This document shows positions 13,146-23,080 of a stretch of 64,000 bases of DNA, one piece after another. Numbering within the stretch: position 1 is the first letter of the stretch; each line of letters starts with the position of its first letter. A program made the position numbers and the translations under genes. Where the stretch lies: the NCBI GenBank assembly GCA_020744225.1, contig JAGMWG010000014.1:496001-560000 (forward strand), given 5' to 3'. Under the pieces are notes generated by a model. That model saw nothing but the letters and a program-made list of their open reading frames with translations. It was not told the origin of the DNA and did no database searches. This DNA is from Paraphoma chrysanthemicola (Eukaryota > Ascomycota > Dothideomycetes > Pleosporales > Phaeosphaeriaceae).

Positions 13146-13236
13146 GGCCTAATGGCCCAATGGCAAGGCGCTTGACTACGATCCATACCACAGATTCGGC
13201 ATCAAGAGATTCCAGGTTCGACCCCTGGTTAGGTCA
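13146..13236 (+). tRNA. tRNA-Arg (anticodon ACG) with 19-nt intron
   Basis: The sequence folds into a complete cloverleaf. The acceptor stem pairs GGCCTAA with TTAGGTC (one G-U), the D-stem pairs GCC with GGC, the anticodon stem pairs CTTGA with TCAAG, and the T-stem CCAGG/CCTGG closes the loop TTCGACC. The anticodon is at 13178-13180. A canonical tRNA intron sits one base after the anticodon at 13182-13200, and its removal gives a normal seven-base loop. The T-arm matches an internal Pol III B box. The discriminator base is A. Confidence 0.85.
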
Positions 13237-13603
13237 CCACATTCTTTTTTGGCTTCTTTTTGCTCTCTGGCTGGACATCTGCGGGAGTCAACCACCATAC
13301 ATCGCAAAACTGGAAGGCATGCTTTTTGTCCAAATAGCCTGCACCAAAACGATGGTTTAAGTGGGCCTCAAAAATTCTCCACTTCTTGAATCGAACAGGC
13401 GTGTTGGGGTTGGTAGTAAACACTTCCATGTATGATCTAGAACAGATTCCTGCTGCTAAAGCCTGAGGTACAACGGAACGTACAACGCAAGGTTTATGGC
13501 ACGAGACGAATAATATGAACACCTTTTACATTCAAGCAGATTGGGTATATCGCAGCGCACTCGTGTGCGCCAAACTCCGGCAGGTGACCAAATAACAAGA
13601 CAT

Positions 13604-14141
13604 TCATTCGCGCCATTCTTTTGCACATTTCGTGCACTGTACTTGTCAGCTTTGGCCGTAACTCGCAATACATCAAGACTGACCTTGTAGAAAGCCGTCA
13701 TGGGCTCGTCGGCGCTGCGAATCTGCAGCTGGTACCAGTACGCCTCGTCGTTCCTGCACTTCTCGTTCGGACATTGTACTGCTCTATTGTCAGTCTCTGG
13801 CACGAAACATCCGTCTCCTCCATGCCCGTTGCATTGCGCAAGCTCACCTTGTGTCTTGTCCACATTGTCCCACGCGCCCTTGCCGCCGAGGATGTCTTCG
13901 ACTTCCTTCTTCTTCATGTACTTGCGCTCAAAGTAGCGCTTGTTGATGACGAAATGGTAGGGGCAGGTGAGACATTCGAAGCGGTTCTGGCCAACGTATT
14001 GCTCGGTCGTTGGGTCACCGGGAGGCACTTTCGAGACGCGCAGCATGTTGCTGCATGTTGGGCAGACTATCCAAATGTTAGTGAAGTCCTACGGCTTGCG
14101 CAAGCTTGAATATAATTAAAAAAAAACTCACAGAGCAACAT
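13604..14141 (-). CDS. RPC11: DNA-directed RNA polymerase III subunit RPC11 (C11/RPC10)
   Basis: Four exons, 14132-14141, 13848-14066, 13684-13778 and 13604-13636, encode 118 aa. This small Pol III subunit carries the RNA-cleavage activity used in proofreading, termination and reinitiation. Two zinc ribbons are visible. The N-terminal one has C5, C8, C35 and C38 (FCPTC and FECLTC) with PPGDPTTEQYVGQ between them. The C-terminal TFIIS-like one has C79, C84, C109 and C112 (CPNEKC and CTKC), with the ADEPMTAFYKC stretch. The first exon is only 10 nt and the last 33 nt, and both are needed to complete the zinc ribbons. TFIIS-type ribbons normally carry an Asp-Glu pair; here it is the DE of the ADEP motif. 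Confidence 0.93.
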
Positions 14142-14513
14142 GGCGTTTAGCAGTCCAGCTTGTGACGTGACTGCAGTTGGATTGGCTTGTGCATCTCAAA
14201 AGTTATGGCGGGACCCTGCAGCGCTAGCGACCAGAAGGGCAAAGTGCGGGGCGATTCACCGACACTCCCTGCAGCCACGAGCCTCAGGGACGCGCACTGT
14301 AAACAGAGTTTCATCTTGCAGCTGACCTCGCTGGCGACTTGGCTAATCCTTCACCCCGACACACCTTTGGCGCGGCAAATACCTTCTCAGAGACACACTG
14401 TACATCCGCTAGATTCGGCCCACCATCTGCTCTCCCGTGAGCCCCGCTACAGCAGCGCAGAAAGTCACTCTGCGATTCAACTTTAGACTCTTGGAAGTTA
14501 TCTCTTGCTCACA
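14142..14513. promoter_or_regulatory. Shared divergent promoter region, RPC11 / ankyrin gene
   Basis: The 372 bases between the RPC11 start codon and the ankyrin-gene start codon should hold both promoters. I see no clear TATA box or other recognisable element. Confidence 0.4.
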
Positions 14514-15168
14514 ATGGCCGAAGAAGAAGTACGAGCACTACATCGTCGAGATCTCCAAGGCTGACAGTCTACAGGGCGCATCACCCCGCGAGCTCGTCTT
14601 CGAAGCATGCCGCCGCAACAACACCACACTACTCGAGGAGACCATAGCAAACGTCAGCGCGTCAGCCTCGAAATCTGGCGGGAAGCCGGCGGAACTCGTA
14701 GCACAAATACTCAATAGCGCAAAGGACGGTGTAGGCAATGGTGTCTTGCACGTTGCTGCAACATATGGGAGCTGTACGTCCAGCACAAATCGCACATGCT
14801 GGTAAACGCCACTGATTATGAGTGTAGACGAAGTTCTCGACATCCTACTCGACCAGGAAGGCATAGAGATTGAAGAAATCGACCGCTTGGAACAGGACAC
14901 ACCTTTGCACAAGGCCGTTCGCTACGTCAACTCCCTTGACAAGGGTGACTGGGCCCACGGTCACCCGATCGTGGAAATACTGCTAGACGCTGGCTGCGAT
15001 CCGAGGATACGGAACAAGGCCAAGCTCAAGCCCATCGAGCTCGCAGATCCGCGCAACACCGAACTCCGTAGCATACTTCAGAAGGGAGAGTTCAGCATGC
15101 AGGCGGGAGGAGACGTGGTCGAGGAGGACGACGACGGTCCGACAGGAAGTGCGAGCGACAGCGATTGA
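14514..15168 (+). CDS. Small ankyrin-repeat protein, Yar1-like
   Basis: Three exons, 14514-14528, 14575-14773 and 14828-15168, give 184 aa. The first exon encodes only MAEEE; the intron ends GCTGAC...TACAG and joins in phase to GASPRELVFEACR. Ankyrin-repeat signatures are VLHVAATYGSYEVLDILL and TPLHKAVRYVN...IVEILLDAGCDPRIRNK. The tail is highly acidic. Length, two to three repeats, the DPRIRNK motif and the acidic tail resemble yeast Yar1, the chaperone of ribosomal protein uS3. That assignment is inference; ankyrin repeats alone do not define function. Confidence 0.8.
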
Positions 15169-15527
15169 GGAGGCATATTGGTATCATTTACATTCAAAAC
15201 CATGTACGGAGACATGCGTGTGGTTCGCGACTCTCAGTACACTGGCACTATACAGCGCGAGGGAACTAGAGCATACCCTCGATGCGCTTTGTGCTGCGCA
15301 CTGCACCTACAAAGCGCATTCGACGCCACGGGAATATCAGCGTCGCTCACTTCGTTTCCTTCCACTCCATCTGCTGCCCCAGTGCCCGTCCCTCCCATTC
15401 ATCATCCGAGCTTGACAGCGAAGTGACTCCTCTGCCTTCATTGCAAGGCACCCTTGCAAGTGCGCGCACGCCATAGTAAGTCTCTGTAGTCCTCAAGGAG
15501 ATTTCGTGATCCGGTCGTCAAGAATCA
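15169..15527. other. Convergent intergenic region
   Basis: About 360 bases between convergent 3' ends of the ankyrin gene and SF3b5. No feature seen. Confidence 0.5.
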
Positions 15528-15839
15528 TCAATCCTGTTGCTGTATAATTGTCAGCCCGTCACTCTGCTCAATCCTTTGCGATCAGGCTAGTCGTACCTCA
15601 GGCGGCGGCCCAACTGGCCGCACCATGCGCTCCAGTAATTGAACTCTCGTCTTCTCGCGCGGTTGTCCCAGGCCAATGCTCATGTACTGCAGAAGTGGTG
15701 GGTGCCCGACGTAGCTTGCCAGCGAGTCGCGCGCAATGTTTGACGTCCATTCGTGTTTTGTCGTGTCTGCGCTGCCGATGCCGATGTAGCGCGCCTGGAG
15801 CGCCTCGAGTTGCTGCTGTGCGCGGAGTTTGTCGGCCAT
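15528..15839 (-). CDS. YSF3: Splicing factor 3b subunit 5 (SF3b10/Ysf3)
   Basis: Two exons, 15597-15839 and 15528-15539, encode 84 aa, the usual size. The protein is a core SF3b subunit of the U2 snRNP and stabilises the complex at the branch point. Highly conserved stretches are seen: QQQLEALQARYIG, DTTKHEW, ASYVGHPPLL and GLGQPREK, ending in RPVGPPPE. The final exon adds only QQD and a stop after a GTACGA...TATACAG intron; unspliced reading would instead end VRLA, so the last residues depend on this intron. Confidence 0.93.
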
Positions 15840-16097
15840 GTTTGCAACGTCTAGAAGGGGTGAAATTGAAAGGTTGGGTGCGTGTACAGTGTTCGAGGCT
15901 GCCAGTCGATAAAGTTGAGGAAGTTGCGGCGGAGGTCCGAAGAGTCGGCTAACCACGTTCGGCTGGCGCAGTGGCATCCATCTCAACTGCGATCACGACG
16001 AATAACACACTCACAACAGGACAGTGCATTTTCACCGCGTCAAAAGCTCTTCCTATGCTGTATCGCTATCTGAACTTTTGACGATATCATAGCTCAA

Positions 16098-17046
16098 ATG
16101 GACACCCCGATGAGCAATGCGCCACTCACGCCCGGCGAAGACGCCAGCCCCGCCAACGATGGAATGCCTCAGTCTCAGCCAATGGTCGATTTCTCGCCAG
16201 CCACTGTTCCTTACAACGAGAACTTCGAAAACGAAGTCATGAGCGCCATTTTACATCCGCCCGACAACTCATCACTCCCAACACCGAGTCGCGACACGCC
16301 CGTGGTCCCTGCATCACAGCTCCCTATACCGCTGTCCTCGAATCTGCGCACGTATTCCTCGCCAATCCCAGGCGTGAACCTCACTCATGTGAACGGCTAT
16401 CATACAGGTGGCCCAGGACCCTCGCCAGAGACCCTAGCGGCGTTCAGAGACAAGTTCGTGCGCGACCATCAGATTGAGACACCGGAGCAATTCCAGGATG
16501 CCGTCAGCGCAGCGATCGCGGAGAAAATGGCTGAAGCAAGAGAGCGGATGGAAGAGAGGGAGAAGGCAGTGCTGAAAAACCGGGAGATCGATGAGGAGTT
16601 GGAGAAGCTGAGACTGCAGAGAGAACAAGAGGTTAGAGTGTTGGAGAAGATGAAGGGAAAGAGATGATGCCAGAGATCATGTGCTGAAGAGATCTAGGTC
16701 GCAGTAATTCAACGTTCGAAAAGAGAGCATGAGGAAAAGAAGCGTATTGTTGAAGAAGCAGCGCAGAACAGACGTGACTCGGCATGGGTGGATGAAGAAG
16801 ACGAAGAAGCAGAGAAGGTCCACCGAGTCAATCCGAGTTCTAGAAGTCAAAGGCAGCCAGTAACATTGACCTCGCGAGAAACAGCGTCCTTTGGTTCCGG
16901 TCGAGCTTATAGAAGATATCGAGGAACGAGGCCTCGTGGACGCCGGTTTTTCCAACGAGGAAATATGGCGAGCGGCTCGAATGCGGTTGCTATCACGCGA
17001 CGGCCAGCCAGGCCATGAGAACGACAAGCGCAAAGATGAGAGATAG
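16098..17046 (+). CDS. Uncharacterised coiled-coil protein (tentative gene model)
   Basis: The clear part is 16098-16664, an ATG-initiated frame with a disordered Pro/Ser-rich N-terminal half followed by a charged coiled coil (about residues 135-180). Read straight through, it stops at 16665. If 16632-16697 is spliced (donor GTTAGA, acceptor ATCTAG) the coiled coil continues in phase with VIQRSKREHEEKKRIVEEA. A second intron, most simply 16818-16884 with a TTGAC branch and AAACAG acceptor, then joins a frame containing VPVELIEDIEERGLVDAGF and ends at 17046, giving 271 aa. Both donors are weak, so the alternative is a gene decaying by frameshift. I do not recognise the family. Confidence 0.5.
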
Positions 17047-17297
17047 TGTGGCAAGGAGAGGTCGATGATGGGTAGCAACTTCATGGTCAAGAGCCGCCCG
17101 GATCTTCCGCGTAAGAGAGAAGATGTCCGCTCTGGGCCAGTATTGCAGGCTTTGGAATTGGATACCGAAGACCTTCAGGATCAGCCGAAGCTATTCAAGA
17201 CGCACTAAGCGCACACTTCGTTTTCCGATCTGCTTGTTCTACTAGCAGGACACCTACAGACTTATGATGGTAACGACGATACGAACTCCTCCTGCTC

Positions 17298-18326
17298 TCA
17301 CGACCCAACCAACCTCTCACTCAATTCCCACAACTCCTCTTCCGTCTTTTTATCCCCCATCGCCCACGGCGCATACCCCTTGTCCCTCCTCCTCTGCCCA
17401 TCTTCACCCACACTCGCCGCCTCCGCAACCCCACAATCCTCACAATACACGCCACCCCCTCCCTCAAGCCCTTTTGCAACCGCACACCACACCGTCGTCG
17501 CAGCTCCTTGCTCCACCGACTTGAAGATATCCTTGTACTTGGCCCACTCGGCCAAATCCTCGGGCGCCGCATTCGTCGCCAAACCCGTCATAATCCCGCC
17601 AGGATGCAAACTGTACCCTCGCACCGGATGTGCGGGGTCCGTTCCGAATCGTCTATCCAGCGCGTTGGCATGTAAAATTGTTGCTGTTTTAGACGACCCG
17701 TATGCGTTCAGGGGATTATATTCGCGCCGCGACCAGTCCAGATCAGATAAATCAATCTGCGCTTCGCAGTACATGTTATGCGCGGCCGACGAGACGTTGA
17801 TCACACGACTTGCCCTTTCAGGCGTTGCGGCCGCCTGGAGTGCGGGCGTCAGGAGCGAAGTTAGCAAGAAAGGACCGAGATGATGCACGCCGAAGAGGAT
17901 TTCATGTCCATCGACGGTTTTCTGGTATGTTGGCGATGTTATCCCCGCGTTGTTAATCAGAATGTCCAATTTCGTGGATTGTGCGAGAAATGCTGCTGCT
18001 GCACTGCGCACGGAGGATAAGTTGTCGAGAGACAGTTCGAGGATGTGGATCTTGCCGGTCCCGTTATTACTACCGGATCCTTCAATGTCGGTCTTCACTG
18101 CTTCCGCCTTTGTGAGCGAGCGCGCGCAGAGATAGATAGTGCTGCCGGTGGCGTACAAGGCGCGAACGGTTTCGATTCCGATTCCTGCGGTCGCGCCTGT
18201 GATGAGGATGGTTCGGTCGGGCCATGCGCCGATGAGGTTTTCGTCTTGGATGATTTGGAGAGCGGTTGGGCGGGCGTCGTTGGGACCGGCGGGGTGGGCG
18301 TGGAGATGGGCGTAGGGAGTGGACAT
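17298..18326 (-). CDS. Short-chain dehydrogenase/reductase (SDR)
   Basis: Single-exon frame of 342 aa. SDR enzymes use NAD(P)(H) to oxidise or reduce carbonyl or alcohol substrates. A Rossmann fold is evident: TGATAGIG at residues 43-50, NNAG at 125-128, VINVSS around 175-180 giving the catalytic serine, and YGSSK with Y209 and K213. The order and length fit the retinol-dehydrogenase/WWOX-like group, with an arginine in CARS after the second strand suggesting NADPH preference (inference). No signal peptide or membrane segment is visible. The substrate is unknown. Confidence 0.9.
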   Translation of the reverse strand: MSTPYAHLHAHPAGPNDARPTALQIIQDENLIGAWPDRTILITGATAGIGIETVRALYATGSTIYLCARSLTKAEAVKTDIEGSGSNNGTGKIHILELSLDNLSSVRSAAAAFLAQSTKLDILINNAGITSPTYQKTVDGHEILFGVHHLGPFLLTSLLTPALQAAATPERASRVINVSSAAHNMYCEAQIDLSDLDWSRREYNPLNAYGSSKTATILHANALDRRFGTDPAHPVRGYSLHPGGIMTGLATNAAPEDLAEWAKYKDIFKSVEQGAATTVWCAVAKGLEGGGGVYCEDCGVAEAASVGEDGQRRRDKGYAPWAMGDKKTEEELWELSERLVGS

Positions 18327-19061
18327 GGTGGAGTGTGTTGATCGATTGGGGTAGGTAAAGTGATTGTGTGGGTAAGCAAATTCGATGTCTATGGATACTA
18401 CTCGAATTGAGGGATAGTGAGTGAGGAGTGTGTGGATTGTGGAGAAGATTATAGATATGGGTGGTAGAGGTAGATTTTTATATACTTTTTTTCTCTGTAT
18501 CAGCGCGCATGGTGAGTCTACAAGTCCATTGTATCCAGTCGAAGCGTGCGATTCTCGGTTTGTTTTTCGTCCGCGGAGATTGCTCCAATTGGTTGCGCTT
18601 CCCAGCCAATTCGACCTTCCATGCTCTAGCTCAACCTTTGTTTGGAAAGGATTACAGATGTACCACCAACATGCGGATCCAAAGAAAGGCCGACTCTCGC
18701 CCTCGTCTCCATTACTCGTGTTTCCGACCTTTCCGCGTCCTTCCGCTGACCCTTGTCCCTAAACGTCGACATCAGGCCTCTCGTGCTGGTGGGTGGAAGG
18801 ATGCTCCGACTCAAGCATCCTCAAACTCGTTTTATCAACTGCACGCCAGCTCTTCTGCCTCTTCCACCGTCCTTGATTCTGTCAATCACTTCCTCCGCCG
18901 ACTTGTAACTTCTTGGTGTATAGCCATATGTCTCAGAGTTGCCAGTTCCAAGCAAAGTCTCCGCTCTCGAGAGTCCTCGCAAGTGCTCCTCGTCCGTTGG
19001 TCTGTACTGGAACTGCAAGAACTTGTCGCAATATCTGACTAGCCTTGAAATACATACTCCG
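18327..19061. other. Intergenic region
   Basis: About 735 bases between the SDR start and the end of the anchored membrane-protein gene. It presumably holds the SDR promoter. Short open frames are present but none is convincing. Confidence 0.5.
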
Positions 19062-20258
19062 CTAGTCGCAGAATCCCGATAATGGTGTGGATTTTTGCTG
19101 ACAGGCTTGAGCGAGGGCAAGCTCATATGCCTTGATAGCCACACGATACTGCTTGACTGAGTAGACTGTCGAGAGGACGCCAAACATGATGGTCAAGAAA
19201 AAGACCCCGAATATAGCCACCCACAAAGTTGCGAATTGGGATGTATTTCTTGTATCAAGCAAAGTCTGAACAACAGTCTCCGGAGGTCCGTAAAATAGGC
19301 CTGATAATTGCGCAAGATTGCTTTTCCAGTACTTGAAATCATCAAGGTCAGCCGCTCGAGGTGATTCGGATGGAGACATTGTCCAAAGTTCGATCTCCTC
19401 CTCTTCCAAGAAAGCTTCTGTTCTCTGGTCGCCGAAGGGGAAAAGGAGGTCGAGGGTACGAATAGCTTCGTCCAAAACATCTGCTGGGATGATTGTTGGT
19501 TCTGGTCCTTTCCGGTGGTTCACGAGGCAGAGCTTGTGTCGATAAACAGACAACCGTCGATGCCCTCGCGGCCCTTCCAACTTTAGGTGGTCCACCAGAT
19601 TATCGGTCCACCGAATATGCACTCGGCATATGTTCTTCAGGTTCGCAGCAGTGAAAGACTCGTCGAATGGAATATGCGCAAATTCTGCTTTGCTTGCGCT
19701 CCTGGTAAACTGTGCAGCGACCATTTCATCAAGTGACTGATCTTCCTGCCAATCGATACGGCGATCTCGTGGATTTGCTGGTCCGACGGACAGTCCCTTC
19801 GAGCATACATTGATCCCTAGCCAAAGCCGAACCGCAAGCTCGATAGAGCGGACAATAGCAGCATCGCCAGTGTTCAGGCATGTCATCTTAATATCTTCCA
19901 CTTGTGCTCTTCTCGTTACGGCTCGATTAGCGTTTAAGCTAGTGACCATAGAGAGCAATCCGTCCCATTCTTGTGTCGCAAACTTCGACGCATGGGGATG
20001 GAAGCTTTGCAATGTTTTTCCTAAAAGACTAAACCAGAGTGCGTAGTCTTTGTCGATATAGTCTTGTTCTGACAGGTCCAGGTGGGGCCAGAAGGTGTTG
20101 ATTATTGCACACTTACCCTCTGGTCCGAGGCTAAGAGTGTCCGCCAAAGACGACTTTGAAAACAATCTTCTACTAGTCAGCGACATATTCGCAGCACACC
20201 CTGATTTACAAAAGCAGATATAATACCGATACGAATTGAAAAGTGAGTACCAGCGCAT
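19062..20258 (-). CDS. Uncharacterised protein with C-terminal transmembrane anchor
   Basis: Single-exon frame of 398 aa from ATG at 20256-20258; a second ATG about 24 codons in (MSLTSRRL) could also serve. The bulk is soluble and shows no catalytic motif I recognise. Near residue 345 a strong hydrophobic segment (TLWVAIFGVFFLTIMFGVLS) is followed by VYSVKQYRVAIKAYELALAQAC and a short tail ending in FCD. I know this C-terminal arrangement from uncharacterised filamentous-fungal proteins; no function has been assigned that I can recall. It diverges from the protease-like/Zn2Cys6 gene with only 196 bases between start codons, so the two may be co-regulated. Confidence 0.75.
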   Translation of the reverse strand: MRWYSLFNSYRYYICFCKSGCAANMSLTSRRLFSKSSLADTLSLGPEGKCAIINTFWPHLDLSEQDYIDKDYALWFSLLGKTLQSFHPHASKFATQEWDGLLSMVTSLNANRAVTRRAQVEDIKMTCLNTGDAAIVRSIELAVRLWLGINVCSKGLSVGPANPRDRRIDWQEDQSLDEMVAAQFTRSASKAEFAHIPFDESFTAANLKNICRVHIRWTDNLVDHLKLEGPRGHRRLSVYRHKLCLVNHRKGPEPTIIPADVLDEAIRTLDLLFPFGDQRTEAFLEEEEIELWTMSPSESPRAADLDDFKYWKSNLAQLSGLFYGPPETVVQTLLDTRNTSQFATLWVAIFGVFFLTIMFGVLSTVYSVKQYRVAIKAYELALAQACQQKSTPLSGFCD

Positions 20259-20454
20259 TTATTGTGTTGAGGCTTTATCTATGCATTGCAGGCGGGTGCG
20301 GAGTAAGGGTAAGCGCCAACCTATGACAGTCGTCAGAGAGGTCGGCTGAAGTGGCTAGCACTTGTCAAGGCAACCGCCAAGGCCTCATCTGAAATGCCAT
20401 TATTTCCTGTGCTTCATCAATACTCCCCGAAAGGTTCCCAGTATTATACCCAAG
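20259..20454. promoter_or_regulatory. Short bidirectional promoter between the membrane protein and the fusion gene
   Basis: Only 196 bases separate the two start codons, so the two genes must share promoter DNA. I see no obvious binding palindrome for the neighbouring Zn2Cys6 protein. Confidence 0.4.
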
Positions 20455-23080
20455 ATGACGGATATTCAGATGCGTAGAATGCAATACGTGAGTGACATAT
20501 CGTAAGTTTTCAGCCATACTTCGTGTTCTACACCAAACAGGGACCTTAACTTCACACCATCTAGGGAGAGCGTGAAGAGTCGCATCATTTCTCTAGACAA
20601 GCCAAGTCTTGTTACAGAACGATTTTTATCGTCCTCTCATCAACACTCGCAACATTCTAACACAACCGCCGTCTCTACTCGCGGCGAAGCGCAAAGACAG
20701 GGCGAAGACTCCCTGCGGTCTGTCCAACGATACGCCAAGATTCGTTCAAAGCGATGTCCGGAGGTCTACAAAGTCGATAAGCTTTACGTAGGCCTGTTGA
20801 AGGAATTGCCCCCTCCAAGTCCTGTGCAAGAAAAATGGGACCAAGAAATCCGGCCACATCTCGAAAGACACCTGTGCCAGGCGACCAATATGTTATCGAA
20901 GTCGATGCGAGACGAGGAGGTAATCACGGAAACTGTCTTGTGCATGGCTGGTAAGAAATGTTCGCCAACATCTGCGCCCTTGGACCCCGGCGCAACCTGT
21001 CCGAAAAATCCAGTAGCTCTGAACCCCACTGTTTGGATTTATTGCGGCAGCAAAAAATGCAAGAAGAAGGTCTTGGAGGCCGTTCGCCATTTAGGTTACC
21101 TCAATCACTTCCTTTTCAGATTTTATATGGAAGCGCCTCATGCCTCACTCCACGCTCCATGGCCTGCGGCCGAGGAGTGTCCACCGCAATCATCGCGTCT
21201 TACAGCAGAGTTCGACAATGTGTCTTTCGCAATCCAAGATAGCACCTCTGGCTTGAGGACCATTTGTGGTTCTAGAGCTAGGTTCACTATCGAAACGTCG
21301 AATGGTATCGTAGAGCGTTATTCTACTATCGGCGGTTTGATTGTCGTTAAAAATTCTCTCTTCGCGATGACAACGGCTCACGCCATCGTGAACTGCTTCC
21401 TTGAACGTTCTTACAGCATCTCTAGTGATGAGACAGAGTCTACAAGTAATGCATCATCAGATGCAGCCTCCGACTGCGATAGAAGCTCGGATTCAGGATC
21501 TGATGAATCTACTGAGAGTTCCCATTCACCGCCCCCACGAATGGCATCCGAGAAAAGACCATCAATAGAATCCAGGGAGTACCACGAAAGTAAAGATGTT
21601 ATATGGACGAACTCTCAACTGCCAAAGATTCTCGCATATATGAACCGAGGAACCATCGACGGGGATCATTCTTTCCCTATTCCGGCGCCAAGTACGTCAG
21701 ATTTTGCTCTTGTGGATTCCGGATCAATCATACACTTATCAAACGAATATTGCAATCCAGATCACAACACTATCGAAACGATCTCGGATCACATTCCAAC
21801 GCGCGAACTCCTTAGTGGAGATGTATGGGTAATCACAAGCTGTGGTAATGCACCAGTGAAGGGCTTTTTACTGGAAGGTGATGCTTCTGTTATTCTGAGA
21901 GGCACTATTATGCGCACGAAGAAGATCCAGGTACCACTCACTAGCGGTACGTTACTATGAACGGTACATTGAATAACTGTTAAATAAATCAATAGCTCAT
22001 GGCCTATCGGGCTCCTGGGTTGTCCGCGAAGGGAAGCTATGCGGCGTCATATACGCAGCATACGACCTAAGTCCATATCTCCATATGCTTCCAGCTGAGA
22101 GAATGTTCCAAGACATAGCTGAGGTAGTTCAAACGCCTATTGTGAGAGTAGCGAATGCTCAAGATATATATGAACACAAGAGTTCCTTTGCATTTCGCAA
22201 TTCAAGTAACGAAGGTACGTTAAACTCAACCCGGCAATATTCAGCATCTCCTAATGAGTATCAAGACATGGACCAAGCGTCAAAAATCCTTGACATGGTA
22301 GAACCTGTTTTACAACACTTTGACGTACCTCGTGAACATGAAAGCATGCCTGCGTATGGGAATGAAGGGCGATTGAAGGAAGTTGAACAACCGCAGGTGC
22401 AAGGGATAGAGTCGTCCCAAAAGGAGCCGGCAAACGTAAACCCAACTGCCGCCGCGAGGAGTGGTGATAGTGAAGTGGTGTCGCCAACGGCCAAAATGCC
22501 CGCAACCAACCCCAAGATGAGGAGAAGGTCTAGGACGGGATGCCTAACATGCCGTAAGAGGAGAATCAAATGCGGAGAAGAGAGGCCGACGTGTACCAAT
22601 TGCATCAAATCTAAGCGCCAGTGCGAAGGGTACAACCAGCGCGTAACCTTCAAACCCGTCATCGGAGACTGGCCAAATCATCCAATCGCTGTGACGAGCC
22701 TGCACTATCACACCTTTATGTCTCCAGGCACTCGAGCGTCAGCTGGTAGTTACCATCCCGCTCTATCCGCAGTGCAACCTCAAGACGAAGACGATGACAA
22801 CACTTTGACATCGATCCAGCCGCGACCGATAACCCAGTTCGATTTCGCCACCGAGCCCTTCGTGAGCAGCAGTCAGTCGTATAGACAAGATGTAGATTAT
22901 CAGCAACCGCTTTCGTCACCTCACCACCAACCTCCCCTTCACTTGCCGCATTACCAAATAGCTACTCCGACAAGCGCGGCTTCTTATTTTCCTCAACCTT
23001 CGCCGGTACATGCTACCTTCCAAGGGCAGTATACACAAGAGAGCAATTCGGACCACCAGGAGGAACAGCAGTGTTCCTAG
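20455..23080 (+). CDS. Trypsin-like domain fused to a Zn2Cys6 DNA-binding domain
   Basis: Three exons, 20455-20501, 20565-21946 and 21996-23080, give 837 aa with both junctions in phase. The first half has the layout of a chymotrypsin-fold serine protease: His in MTTAHAIVN (about H288), Asp in SDFALVD (about D395) and Ser in GLSGSWVV (about S481), then LCGVIYAAY and LPAERMFQDI. A Ser/Asp/Glu-rich stretch (about 302-335) is inserted between His and Asp. The usual GDSG is GLSG, so the oxyanion region is altered and activity is uncertain. After about 170 residues of linker comes RTGCLTCRKRRIKC...C..C......C, a complete Zn2Cys6 cluster (C659, C662, C669, C676, C679, C686) with upstream basic residues. 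The tail is rich in Pro, Gln, His and Ser, and no fungal-trans domain is seen. The joined exon 3 frame has no stop between the two domains. Confidence 0.75.
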
